This document shows, piece by piece, positions 36,239 through 43,806 of a DNA stretch of 64,000 nucleotides. Each line of letters begins with the position of its first letter. Within the stretch, counting starts at the first letter, position 1. The stretch is from Chitinophaga agri (lineage in GTDB: Bacteria; Bacteroidota; Bacteroidia; Chitinophagales; Chitinophagaceae): positions 7,210,001 to 7,274,000 of the forward strand of contig NZ_CP048113.1 of assembly GCF_010093065.1 (NCBI RefSeq). The letters run 5' to 3'. Both the position numbers and the translations under genes were made by a program. Under the pieces are notes generated by a model. That model was not told the origin of the DNA. It made no database searches and saw only the letters and a program-made list of their open reading frames with translations.

Positions 36239-36475
36239 TCAGGAATGGGGAATCAGGAATGAAGCATTGAAAAGCCGCGAAGATTGTAGTGGATCTTTCT
36301 TCTTCCCCGGTGATGATAGTAAAGGGCGCTCCGTTATTCACGGGCGCCCTTATTTTTTGAGACGAAGCATAAATACTTATCTCTTTACCTCCAGAAATAA
36401 TTCATTGTAAAAGCAGTTTGCAATTCCTGATTCTTCCTTCCCGATTCCTAATGCTTCATTTAATTCCTGCCATTC
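36239..36475. repeat. AGGAAT-type inverted repeats flanking the convergent gap
   Basis: AATGAAGCATT just after the peptidase stop (about 36258-36268) is the exact reverse complement of AATGCTTCATT (about 36450-36460). Several GGAATCAGGAAT motifs on the left face ATTCCTGATTC motifs on the right (about 36422-36475), running into the end of the heptad-protein gene. Same motif family as at 3101 and 25050. Confidence 0.5.
36322..36357 (+). terminator. Rho-independent terminator of the S41 peptidase gene
   Basis: AAGGGCGC (36322-36329) pairs with GCGCCCTT (36344-36351), extended by CCG/CGG past a bulged T, loop TTATTCA, and followed by a six-T run. It lies 84 nt after the stop. Confidence 0.85.
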
Positions 36476-37305
36476 CAGTTCCGTTGTATCTGCACATGCC
36501 CATTCTCTGCCCGGTAGGAAATACCGTTTTTAATATAGTCCTGATATTTAGTAAGGTATTTTCTATGCACATCTTCAGACTGTTTGTGTCCGTTCAGTTG
36601 CATACCCTCATTATTGATCACCAGTTGATGGATCTCACTTTTAGTGGGAACGAGTTTATCTTCTACTACATCACTGAGCAGCTTTGCTATTAACTTCCTG
36701 TCTTCCTCAGCGGCAGCGCGGTCTTTTTCAGCCTGCACCCGGTCGAGTGCTGCCTGTTGCCTGTCTTTTTCGGCCTGCACTCTGTCACGGTCCGCCTGTT
36801 CCCTGTCTTTTGTTGCCTGTGCACGATCCAGCTTCGCCTGTTTTCTATCCTGGTCGCCCTGGATCTTGTCTTTTTCTGCCTGCTGACGATCCAGCTCTGC
36901 CTGTTTTCTATCACGTACAGCCTGTTCCCTGTCTTTTTCAGCCCGTGCCCGGTCCAGGTTCGCCCGTTCCCTGTCTTTGGCGGCTTGTTTTCTGTCTTTC
37001 TCCGCCTGTATCTTATCCTTCTTTACCTGCTCAAGTATTTCATTGATGAAGGTTTTGTATTCACCCCATTTATCCGCAGGAATGGATTTTCCATCAATAG
37101 AGAGGGATGTCATTTTGTTATCGGCAAAGGTCATTTCATACGTCTTTCCATCTTTGTCAGTATGGATCGTTTCTTCATTGGTGTTAGTATTGATATTGGT
37201 ATGTGTGCCGTACACTGTCGGTGCAGTCTTTTGTGCGTAGCTGCTGACAGTGCATACCAGTAGGGCTGCAATAAGGGTATAGCGCATTGTGTGGATCGTT
37301 TTCAT
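36460..37305 (-). CDS. Secreted protein with about 15 charged seven-residue (coiled-coil) repeats
   Basis: A 281-residue protein with a signal peptide (about 1-24, SYAQ). A short beta-rich head (about 26-90: DGKTYEMTFADNKMTSLSIDGK) precedes residues 95-204. Those form about 15 consecutive heptads of the type AEKDRxQ/AxxDRxQ, encoded by 21-bp units. A small C-terminal domain (about 205-281) follows. The repeats should form a very long, highly charged alpha-helix or coiled coil. The same repeat forms the C-terminal tail of the BlaR1-like protein encoded directly upstream on the same strand, so the two may interact in the periplasm. An ATG at 37287 is an alternative start. Function is unknown. 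Confidence 0.7.
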   Translation of the reverse strand: MKTIHTMRYTLIAALLVCTVSSYAQKTAPTVYGTHTNINTNTNEETIHTDKDGKTYEMTFADNKMTSLSIDGKSIPADKWGEYKTFINEILEQVKKDKIQAEKDRKQAAKDRERANLDRARAEKDREQAVRDRKQAELDRQQAEKDKIQGDQDRKQAKLDRAQATKDREQADRDRVQAEKDRQQAALDRVQAEKDRAAAEEDRKLIAKLLSDVVEDKLVPTKSEIHQLVINNEGMQLNGHKQSEDVHRKYLTKYQDYIKNGISYRAENGHVQIQRNWNGRN

Positions 37306-37450
37306 GTGCTGGTAGATTTTTATTGTTAAAGAATGATGATGAATGTGATAGTCTGCCAGATAAGGGCAATAGTGATCCCTGTCTCAGCTGCTGACTGTGA
37401 AAAAATTATTGATATAAATAAGTTGAATGATGAAGGCAACAGGCTGCCAG

Positions 37451-37467
37451 CCGTACAAATAGTACGG
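37451..37467. promoter_or_regulatory. CCGTAC-N5-GTACGG dyad between blaR1-like and heptad-protein genes
   Basis: CCGTAC (37451-37456) and GTACGG (37462-37467) form a perfect dyad with a 5-nt spacer. It shares the CGTAC/GTACG core with the palindrome in the blaI promoter. No T-run follows on the minus strand, so it is more likely an operator than a terminator; this is inference. Confidence 0.35.
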
Positions 37468-37528
37468 TTTTTACAAGATCATATTTTTATAGTTGAATGA
37501 TCAGACTGAGCGGATGACAGGCGGTCTC

Positions 37529-39232
37529 TTACTGTACATTGTCAGGCTGTCTGTTAGCGTTATACTTGTTGTTATACGTGTTTCTGTACGTGTCGGTATA
37601 TCTGGTGGTATAGAACGTCTTTTCAAATACCTCACTTTTCACGACGGCCGGCACAACGGCAGCACGTTCCTTCTCTGCGTTTGCGCGGTCTATGTTGGCC
37701 TGTTGTCTGTCTTTTTCCGCCTGTGCCCTGTCGCGGTCAGCCTGTTGTCTGTCTTTCAGTGACTGTAGCCGGTCCAGTCTTGCCTGCTCTCTGTCCCTGT
37801 CCGCCTGTATACGGTCCAGGGTGGCCTGGTATTTATCTCTTTCTGCCTGTTCTTTATCCCGCCTTAGCTGCTCCTGTTGGCGCCTGGCTTTTTCCTTCCT
37901 ATCACGTCGTGCCTGTTCCATTGCAGTTGACGTTGATGACTCCTCTACCTGTACTTCCTCATTTATCATCGTAGCAGGTGCGGGTTGTGGTGAGGGTATA
38001 GCTTCAGGTGAGGCGGCGTTACGACTCGCCACAGTAGTGATAGGTGCATGACGGGTGACAGTCACGGATGGCATCTTTGTCACTACGGGCGACAGGGTAT
38101 CAGGTATGGTCCTGTCAAGAGCTACTGGCGGGACGATCTGCTCGCCTTTGGCCACGAGGTAGGGCGTGTTTATTTTGCTGGTAGTATGACGTGCCAGCTG
38201 GGTAATAGCGGCGGTGGAGAGCACTACGCTCAGCATCGCTATACCTGTGAAGAATAAGACTTTTTCTGCGGTTCCCAGTGATTGCCGTCTGTCGTTAACA
38301 ATACGGCTGATGCGCTGTAACAACTGATTTTTATTGCCGGGAAATGCAACAGCGGGGTATTGCCTGTTGAGCGTATATTCCTTGAAGCTGATCAGTGCCT
38401 GCACGAAAGCCTTCTTACTACCTGTTTGCTGAAGGGCAATGTCGTCACAGCAATGTTCCCTTTCATCGCGCAGTAAGGCGGATATCCATAACAGTCCGGG
38501 ATTGAAAAAGAAGATGGTCTCCAGGCATACCTGGAACAGGTTAACGATATAATCATGCCTGCGTATGTGTGCAAGTTCGTGTAACAGTACCGCTTCGATC
38601 TGCGCTGCGGGGAGGCCGGTCAGCAAACCTGCCGGGATGAGTATTACTGGTTTCAGGTGGCCAGCTGCCAATGGCACTTTTACAGTAGCCGATTCCAGCA
38701 GCCGTACTGTTTTTGTAATACCCAGCGACAAACATAACGCCTGCAAACGCTCCCGCCATTCTTCCGGTGCGGCATAGATCTTTTTCAGTCTGGCGTTACG
38801 CAGGTAGATCATTCCCTGTACCATTCTTACTGAGCGGAATGTAAAGAACAATGCCCATACGATGACCAGCAGATGTGCATTTGCAGAGATAAAACCAGCG
38901 CTGTTTGCAGTAAATAGTTTCACATGCATTGCATCGAGTCTGAACAGGGTGGAAGCGCCTTGTCCGATACTATCTGCCAGTGGTACCACTTTTTGCGACA
39001 CATTGCCGGCAAGTTCCCGGAAGAAGGTTATGATACCAGTGGCAACAAATGCAATAACATTAACCAGCACAATATGATACCTTATTGAGGAAGCCGCTTT
39101 ACGGGTCAGCTGCAAGAGTAATACTGTCAGCAGGGCCAGTAGCATACCCTGCCAGAGGGAGTGCACGAGCATCCAGCTAAACGCCTGTAGCAGGCGTTCT
39201 CCGAAGGGGTATATGTCCAGGTACAGATACAT
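37529..39232 (-). CDS. BlaR1-like M56 metallopeptidase with C-terminal heptad-repeat tail
   Basis: A 567-residue membrane protein. Helices lie near 20-42, 52-72, 115-135 and 325-345. HELAH (218-222) with a downstream Glu in EREHCCDD (about 259) is the M56 zinc site. In BlaR1/MecR1 this site cleaves the BlaI/MecI repressor after the outer sensor binds a ligand. Here the C-terminal penicillin-binding sensor is missing. It is replaced by a Pro/Thr linker (about 350-430), about 12 heptads of AxxDRxQ type (441-525) and a Tyr/Asn/Arg-rich end (540-567). The adjacent secreted protein has the same heptads. It lies 14 nt after the blaI-like gene. Signal sensed is unknown; beta-lactam sensing is not supported. 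Confidence 0.85.
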   Translation of the reverse strand: MYLYLDIYPFGERLLQAFSWMLVHSLWQGMLLALLTVLLLQLTRKAASSIRYHIVLVNVIAFVATGIITFFRELAGNVSQKVVPLADSIGQGASTLFRLDAMHVKLFTANSAGFISANAHLLVIVWALFFTFRSVRMVQGMIYLRNARLKKIYAAPEEWRERLQALCLSLGITKTVRLLESATVKVPLAAGHLKPVILIPAGLLTGLPAAQIEAVLLHELAHIRRHDYIVNLFQVCLETIFFFNPGLLWISALLRDEREHCCDDIALQQTGSKKAFVQALISFKEYTLNRQYPAVAFPGNKNQLLQRISRIVNDRRQSLGTAEKVLFFTGIAMLSVVLSTAAITQLARHTTSKINTPYLVAKGEQIVPPVALDRTIPDTLSPVVTKMPSVTVTRHAPITTVASRNAASPEAIPSPQPAPATMINEEVQVEESSTSTAMEQARRDRKEKARRQQEQLRRDKEQAERDKYQATLDRIQADRDREQARLDRLQSLKDRQQADRDRAQAEKDRQQANIDRANAEKERAAVVPAVVKSEVFEKTFYTTRYTDTYRNTYNNKYNANRQPDNVQ

Positions 39233-39246
39233 GGGAATGGGTTTAA

Positions 39247-39648
39247 CTATTTATCATCCAGTTTATTCAGCAGTTCCTTCATTTTTTGTAGTTCTTCAGC
39301 TGAAGTCCTGTCGTTGCCTAACAGGGCCATCATCAGGTCACTTGGTGAGCCGTTATACATGCTGTCCATGAATCGGCCCAACATGGTTCCTTTCACTTTA
39401 GTTTCTTCCACAACAGCGCTGTAGACATGTTTCATGCTGCTCTCGTCCCTGTCCAGCATTCCCTTTTCCTTCATTACCTGCATCAGTTTCAGCGTACTGG
39501 TGTAGATGACGGCCTCTTTCTGTTCATTGAGTTTGTCATGAACAAAGCGTACCGTCGAAGGACCATACTGCCATAGTATCTGCAGTACATCCAGTTCGGT
39601 CTTGGTAGGCACCACTTCGGGAGTCGGATCTTTCTTAAATAAGCTCAT
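39247..39648 (-). CDS. BlaI/MecI/CopY family transcriptional repressor
   Basis: A 133-residue winged-helix protein: PTKTELDVLQILWQYGPSTVRFVHDKLNEQ, then YTSTLKLMQVMKEKGMLDRDESSMKHVYSAVV, and a dimerisation tail with LLGNDRTSAEELQKMKELLNKL. This is the standard BlaI/Penicillinase_R form. It should repress its own operon until cut by the M56 protease encoded 14 nt downstream. A perfect 12-bp palindrome overlaps its promoter (39669-39680) and is the likely operator. Confidence 0.93.
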   Translation of the reverse strand: MSLFKKDPTPEVVPTKTELDVLQILWQYGPSTVRFVHDKLNEQKEAVIYTSTLKLMQVMKEKGMLDRDESSMKHVYSAVVEETKVKGTMLGRFMDSMYNGSPSDLMMALLGNDRTSAEELQKMKELLNKLDDK

Positions 39649-39652
39649 GTTT

Positions 39653-39680
39653 CAAAGGTATGCATTAAAAACGTACGTTT
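39653..39680 (-). promoter_or_regulatory. blaI promoter: TACCTTTG box with overlapping AAACGTACGTTT palindrome
   Basis: On the minus strand TACCTTTG (39653-39660) is a perfect -7 box a few nt before the blaI ATG. Nine nt upstream, 39669-39680 is a perfect 12-bp palindrome in the -7/-33 spacer, where a repressor would block RNA polymerase. Assignment to the BlaI protein is inferred from position. Confidence 0.55.
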
Positions 39681-40012
39681 GATAGAATAGGTTGTTTTTT
39701 TGAAAAAATATTTTGAATATCCTGGTTAGTCGTCTTTATCCATTTAAAGGGCGATCTGTTTATAATGCAAGGAGTTGGTGATACCGCAGTTACAGGTAGG
39801 ACCGCTGGCTGTGGTACCTGACCTTCCTCAGTAGCCATCAATTGCCACACTATGTCTTATTGTGCCGATCTCACATTCCTCATCACTAACTGATTATGAA
39901 CATAGGACGCAGTTAAGTGCAGCAGGTAAGCCATTAAGTACGCTCACACCATTAATACAGCATCTGATCTTTAGATTAACAAGGCATTGTTAGGGTACTA
40001 ATACGTTACCAA

Positions 40013-40051
40013 AAGGGCACTTCAATATCCCCTGGATATTGAAGTGCCCTT
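40013..40051. repeat. Perfect 18-bp hairpin with 3-nt loop
   Basis: 40013-40030 and 40034-40051 are exact reverse complements around CCT. The right arm ends in the first copy of the phased TGCCCTT repeat, so the hairpin and the repeat array share sequence. Confidence 0.8.
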
Positions 40052-40109
40052 GAGATGCCCTTATGGTGCCCTTGAAGTACCCTTATGGTGAAGATGAAGT
40101 AAGCTTATC
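40045..40109. repeat. 11-bp-phased direct repeats (22-bp tandem units)
   Basis: TGCCCTT starts at 40045, 40056 and 40067, and TACCCTT at 40078: exactly 11 nt apart each time. Read as 22-nt units the array is 40044-40065, 40066-40087 and a decayed third copy 40088-40109. One helical turn per step puts all cores on one face of the DNA. Confidence 0.7.
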
Positions 40110-40122
40110 AAAAGGCTATTGA

Positions 40123-40180
40123 ACAACTGTCAGACAACTACCCTACAACTGTCAGACACCAATCATACAACTGTCAGACA
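40123..40180. repeat. Three 14-nt direct repeats with exact 22-bp period
   Basis: ACAACTGTCAGACA occurs without change at 40123-40136, 40145-40158 and 40167-40180, separated by variable 8-nt spacers. Inverted copies of the core AACTGTCAGA appear at 40585-40594 and 40684-40693, and a one-mismatch direct copy at 40441-40450. Confidence 0.8.
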
Positions 40181-40439
40181 ACCATTAGTATATGAAAAAG
40201 GAACAGGTATAGGAACAGCTAGCTAATACACCTCGTACATAAACACTGCGTTAGCCCCTTGCTAACACCGCATTTATTTAAGTGCATACTAACCCCATCA
40301 ACAGTCATAACTACCCGATAATTAATAAAACACCTCCGGCCTGTGTCCGGATCAGTGACTATTACCCCCCGGTTAAGCTGACCCACCTCCACCCTAAAGT
40401 AAAGACACACAATTAATACCGCGACCTGGATGATCTGTA

Positions 40440-40595
40440 GAACTGCCAGATGAAACTGGCTGGCCTTAGGCCTTTGAAGTACGCCGAACCCGTATTCCAG
40501 GGGTTAAATAGCATTCCCCGTGCCCTAACATTCCCCCAGCGCCCAATCTCCGGGAACTTCAAAGGGCGTCAGCCAGCCAGTCCATCTGACAGTTC
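40440..40595. repeat. Large imperfect inverted repeat
   Basis: About 47 nt at 40440-40486 pair, with a few mismatches, with about 40547-40594. Matches include GAACTGxCAGATG, ACTGGCTGGC and CCTTTGAAGT. It could fold as a long stem with an about 60-nt loop. The right arm overlaps the first copy of the 54-bp duplication. Confidence 0.6.
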
Positions 40596-40724
40596 GGTAT
40601 CATCACGGCTATTGCTACGTCAGCCTCTCCAAAAACAAACCCCGATCCCCGGAAATATGAAAGATCATCCGCCAGCCAGTCCATCTGACAGTTCGGTATC
40701 ATCACGGCTATTGCTACGTCAGCC
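40572..40724. repeat. 54-bp exact direct duplication
   Basis: 40572-40625 is repeated identically at 40671-40724 (offset 99 bp, 45-nt spacer). Both copies carry the inverted AACTGTCAGA core. Open frames across this region consist mostly of the repeat itself and are not credible genes. Confidence 0.85.
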
Positions 40725-40740
40725 CTCAATTCCACCCCAT

Positions 40741-40771
40741 AAAAAAACGGTCAGGCAAACCGCCCGACCGT
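40741..40771 (-). terminator. Rho-independent terminator of the VOC gene
   Basis: ACGGTC (40747-40752) pairs with GACCGT (40766-40771) and GGC with GCC inside. On the minus strand the stem is followed by seven T (A-run at 40741-40747). It lies 77 nt past the VOC stop. Confidence 0.85.
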
Positions 40772-40847
40772 CCAATACGATCGCATAAACCCCCTTATGC
40801 CAATACCGGCACAAGAAGATCTCAATTACATCACCTACTACTATAAT

Positions 40848-41234
40848 CTATCGCTGCTCCCACAACATCAAATGCGCCCCCGCCGGATCCTGAATAAGAC
40901 AATACACCGCATCATCCCCCATTTTCCGCTTATCGCCAATCACCTTACCACCCAGGGCCGTACACTGCTCCAGACTCTTATCCAGGTCATCCACTGCTAC
41001 ATAGATCAACCACTGTGGCGGCAGATAAGCATTCCCACCCTTTGCATGGCATATCCCCACCGTACCCGTCTGCGCATCGCCCTCTTTCGCCTGCATAACA
41101 TAGTCGTCATAGTCCCCCATGCTAAGACCTGATTTATCCCATCCAACTACCTGACGGTAAAAATCACTGACAGCGCCTGCATCCTGCACAGCAATGTCAT
41201 GCCATAAAATAGTGCCTGCTTTTTTCTTTTCCAT
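40848..41234 (-). CDS. VOC family protein (glyoxalase/bleomycin-resistance-like)
   Basis: A 128-residue single-domain protein with the VOC beta-alpha-beta-beta-beta pattern: HDIAVQDAGAVSDFYRQVVGW, then a second module WLIYVAVDDLDKSLEQCTALGGKVIGDKRKMG and the closing IQDPAGAHLMLWEQ. It lacks a signal peptide. VOC proteins include lyases, dioxygenases and antibiotic-binding proteins; metal ligands cannot be fixed by eye and the substrate is unknown. Start at 41234 (MEKKKAG) is preferred because a TATCTTAG box lies at 41252-41259; an ATG two codons upstream (41240) is possible. It is divergent from the GlxA-type regulator. Confidence 0.85.
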   Translation of the reverse strand: MEKKKAGTILWHDIAVQDAGAVSDFYRQVVGWDKSGLSMGDYDDYVMQAKEGDAQTGTVGICHAKGGNAYLPPQWLIYVAVDDLDKSLEQCTALGGKVIGDKRKMGDDAVYCLIQDPAGAHLMLWEQR

Positions 41235-41309
41235 ATACATGTATTACATTCCTAAGATACAACTTGTATTCTTTTCCAGCGCAGGATAAAAATGGGCTCA
41301 CAGGGGGTA

Positions 41310-41338
41310 TTTGGGACAAATGTCGTACCTTAACTTTC
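41310..41338 (+). promoter_or_regulatory. Probable promoter of the GlxA-type regulator
   Basis: TTTG (41310-41313) and TAACTTTC (41331-41338, seven of eight for TAnnTTTG if the last base is counted) are 17 nt apart, 21 nt before ATG 41360. This supports that start over the in-frame ATG at 41264. Confidence 0.45.
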
Positions 41339-41359
41339 TCTGTTTTAAAACCTGTAATA

Positions 41360-42358
41360 ATGACGAACCTGGCATTGTTGCTTACCTATAATCATCGGCT
41401 GATCAGCACGGCCGCCATCCTGGATGTGTTTGAGTCTGTCAATTCCATGTATACCGCCAGCCAGCAGCCATCTTACTTTAATATTCAGCTGATATTACCT
41501 GATCAGGAAGACGTCAGTCTGCTGCCCCACTATGGTCGCCATCAAACTGTGGCGCTGAAGGATGCCGGTCGTCCTGATGTCGTGTTAATACCCGCCTTCA
41601 TCTCTGGTGATGTAGATACGGCTATTACCGCCAATAATATCTTTATTCCGTGGATCAGGCAGCAGCACCAGGCAGGTGCTGAGATAGCGAGTTTTTGTAC
41701 AGGCGCGTTCCTGTTGGCTGCTACCGGACTGCTGAATGGTAAACCAGCTACTACACATATGAATGCGTGTCCTGCGTTTGCCGGGCACTTTCCGGATGTG
41801 TTGCTGCAACCGGATAAAGTACTCACCGCTGCTGCAGGCATTTACACCAGTGGAGGTGCGACGAGTACCTTTCATTTGCTGTTGCATCTCGTAGAAAAAT
41901 ACTGTGGTACAGATATGGCTGTCAACGCAGCCAAACTGTTCGCTATCGATATGGACCGTGACACACAATCCTACTTCGGCATGTTCCTGCCGGTGAAAAG
42001 ACATACAGATCCACTGATATCGGAAGTACAGCAACGTATGGAAGCCAGTTTCCGCGAAGCGCGCAATGTAGAGTCGTTTATGGAAAATATCCCCGCCAGC
42101 AGGCGCAACTTCGTACGCAGGTTTAAACAGGCAACCGGTATCACACCTATTGAGTATTTGCAGAAAACGCGCATAGAAGCTGCTAAAAAAATGCTGGAGC
42201 AGACCGGAAACAGCATCCTGGCTGTGATGCTCGACTGCGGATATAACGATATCAAGGCGTTCCGTAAGGTGTTCAGAAAGGAAGTCGGACTTACGCCTAC
42301 CGAATACCGGCTTAAATTCGCCGGTAGCCGTAATACCTTCCTGCAGGTGGAAATGTGA
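41360..42358 (+). CDS. GlxA family regulator: DJ-1/PfpI domain plus AraC helix-turn-helix
   Basis: The 332-residue protein begins MTNLALLLTYNHRLISTAA. Residues about 3-190 form a DJ-1/PfpI (class I glutamine-amidotransferase-like) fold with a Cys in IASFCTGAFLLAATGLLNG and TTHMNACPAF. The C-terminal part (about 225-325) is an AraC-type double helix-turn-helix: MENIPASRRNFVRRFKQATGITPIEYLQKTRIEAAKKML, then GYNDIKAFRKVFRKEVGLTPTEYR. GlxA-type regulators often sit beside genes for amine or amino-acid use. This one is 98 nt upstream of the ethanolamine genes on the same strand, so it is the obvious candidate to control them. The ligand is not known. Confidence 0.9.
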   Translation: MTNLALLLTYNHRLISTAAILDVFESVNSMYTASQQPSYFNIQLILPDQEDVSLLPHYGRHQTVALKDAGRPDVVLIPAFISGDVDTAITANNIFIPWIRQQHQAGAEIASFCTGAFLLAATGLLNGKPATTHMNACPAFAGHFPDVLLQPDKVLTAAAGIYTSGGATSTFHLLLHLVEKYCGTDMAVNAAKLFAIDMDRDTQSYFGMFLPVKRHTDPLISEVQQRMEASFREARNVESFMENIPASRRNFVRRFKQATGITPIEYLQKTRIEAAKKMLEQTGNSILAVMLDCGYNDIKAFRKVFRKEVGLTPTEYRLKFAGSRNTFLQVEM

Positions 42359-42456
42359 TCTTTTTGCGTATCTTGACAGGACTCACGGAGGGAAACGGGA
42401 ATAGACTTTATCAACCAATGGTGATGTACCAACATTACCTGTAATCCCGTATTTAT

Positions 42457-43791
42457 ATGTCTGCTCAGGAAACTGTTTTAAAGAAGGTGATCAAGCCTGT
42501 TCACCTGTGGGCCATCGGTGTTGGCCTTGTTATTTCCGGTGAATACTTCGGATGGAATTATGGCTGGGGTGTGGCCGGTACCGTCGGCTTTCTGCTGGCA
42601 ACAGTGATCATTACCGTATTGTATATCACGTTTATATTCAGCTTCACTGAACTCACCACGTCTATACCACAGGCCGGCGGACCATTCACTTACACGCATC
42701 GGGCACTGGGGCCTTTCGGCGGACTGATAGCCGGATATGCCACTGCTGTTGAGTTTTTGCTGGCCACACCTGCTATCGCTTTTGCATTGGGGAATTACCT
42801 GCATTTCCTGCATCCCTCACTACCAGTGCTGGGGTGTGGTATAGCGTTTTATGTGATACTTACCGGCGTGAACCTGCTGGGTATTAAAGAATCTGCATTG
42901 TTCTCACTCGTTATCACATTACTGGCAGTGGTGGAACTACTGATCTATATGGGTATCGTAGCGCCTTCCTTTAAGGTAGACAATTTCATGCACAATGCCA
43001 TGCCCGCAGGATGGATGGGCGTGTTTGCCGCATTGCCTTTCGCCATGTGGTTGTATGTCTGTATTGAAGGTATTGCGATGGTGGCAGAGGAGGTAAAAGA
43101 CCCTGCTGATAACATTCCTACAGGATATATCTCCGCCATGCTGACGCTGGCGATACTCGCTATCGGTGTGATGGTGCTTACCGGAGGTATCACTGACTGG
43201 CAAACTTTATCTGCCATAGATTATCCGCTGCCGGAAGCTATCGGTGTGGTGCTGGGTAAACAGAATGGTATTACCAAGATATTTGCAGGTATCGGTCTCT
43301 TCGGACTGATCGCATCCTTTAATGGTATCATTATCAGCTACTCGCGCCAGTTATTTGCACTGGCCAGAGGAGGTTACCTGCCACCGGTACTGGCTACACT
43401 TAGTCCTAAAAGGCAGGTGCCTTATGTCGCATTGATCGTCGGTGGCGCATTGGGGGTAGTGGCGTTGTATCTCGGAAAGACTGATCAGCTGGTGATCCTG
43501 TCAGTGATGGGGGCCGTTGTAATGTACATCCTGAGTATGATCAGTCTGTTTATATTACGGAAGAAGGAGCCTTTACTGGAACGTCCTTTCAAAGCGCCTT
43601 TCTATCCCTGGTTTCCGGCTATAGCGCTGGTGCTCTCTATCGTATCACTGATTGCTATCATTTACTATAACAGCATGCTGGGCTTACTCTTTTTTGCCGG
43701 GATGCTCATTGCGGTCATCATCTTTGTCGCTATGGGCAAACATAAAATAGTTGTATCAAATACCGGCACAGAAAAAGTGATCGCTTCATAA
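42457..43791 (+). CDS. eat: Ethanolamine permease (APC superfamily)
   Basis: A 444-residue transporter of about 12 helices. The start KPVHLWAIGVGLVISGEYFGWNYGWGVAGTVGFL is characteristic of the ethanolamine permease branch (GxVISGxYFGWNxG). EGIAMVAEEVKDPADNIPTGYISAM is the matching helix-6 loop. The family and the directly following EutB and EutC genes agree on ethanolamine as substrate. The stop is 15 nt before the preferred eutB start. The family call is strong; transport has been shown for relatives, not here. Confidence 0.9.
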   Translation: MSAQETVLKKVIKPVHLWAIGVGLVISGEYFGWNYGWGVAGTVGFLLATVIITVLYITFIFSFTELTTSIPQAGGPFTYTHRALGPFGGLIAGYATAVEFLLATPAIAFALGNYLHFLHPSLPVLGCGIAFYVILTGVNLLGIKESALFSLVITLLAVVELLIYMGIVAPSFKVDNFMHNAMPAGWMGVFAALPFAMWLYVCIEGIAMVAEEVKDPADNIPTGYISAMLTLAILAIGVMVLTGGITDWQTLSAIDYPLPEAIGVVLGKQNGITKIFAGIGLFGLIASFNGIIISYSRQLFALARGGYLPPVLATLSPKRQVPYVALIVGGALGVVALYLGKTDQLVILSVMGAVVMYILSMISLFILRKKEPLLERPFKAPFYPWFPAIALVLSIVSLIAIIYYNSMLGLLFFAGMLIAVIIFVAMGKHKIVVSNTGTEKVIAS

Positions 43792-43806
43792 CATAAATTG
43801 TTCGTT

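Larger units (their letters stand above)
39649..40847. other. 1.2-kb non-coding repeat island
   Basis: This stretch between the blaI promoter and the VOC gene holds no gene I can support. It contains the palindromic blaI operator region, a perfect 18-bp hairpin, two phased repeat arrays, a long inverted repeat, a 54-bp duplication and the VOC terminator. A further TTAGC/GCTAA hairpin is near 40252-40266. Candidate roles are a multi-site protein-binding region, a structured RNA, or the remains of a mobile element. Confidence 0.6.

Noticed and set aside
36644..37263. Long Cys/Phe/Leu-rich frames on the plus strand
   Set aside because: They are the antisense of the 21-bp heptad repeats, which keep several frames open; the minus-strand frame has the signal peptide and coherent protein.
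37529..39648. Beta-lactam resistance regulation by blaR1/blaI
   Set aside because: The penicillin-binding sensor domain is missing and no beta-lactamase gene is nearby, so only the protease/repressor pairing is claimed.
40123..40180. CRISPR array
   Set aside because: Repeats are only 14 nt with 8-nt spacers, three copies, and there are no cas genes.
40450..40788. 112-codon frame in the repeat island
   Set aside because: Its sequence is mostly the 54-bp duplication (twice SPSDSSVSSRL), it crosses the inverted repeat and the VOC terminator, and composition is unlike real genes here.
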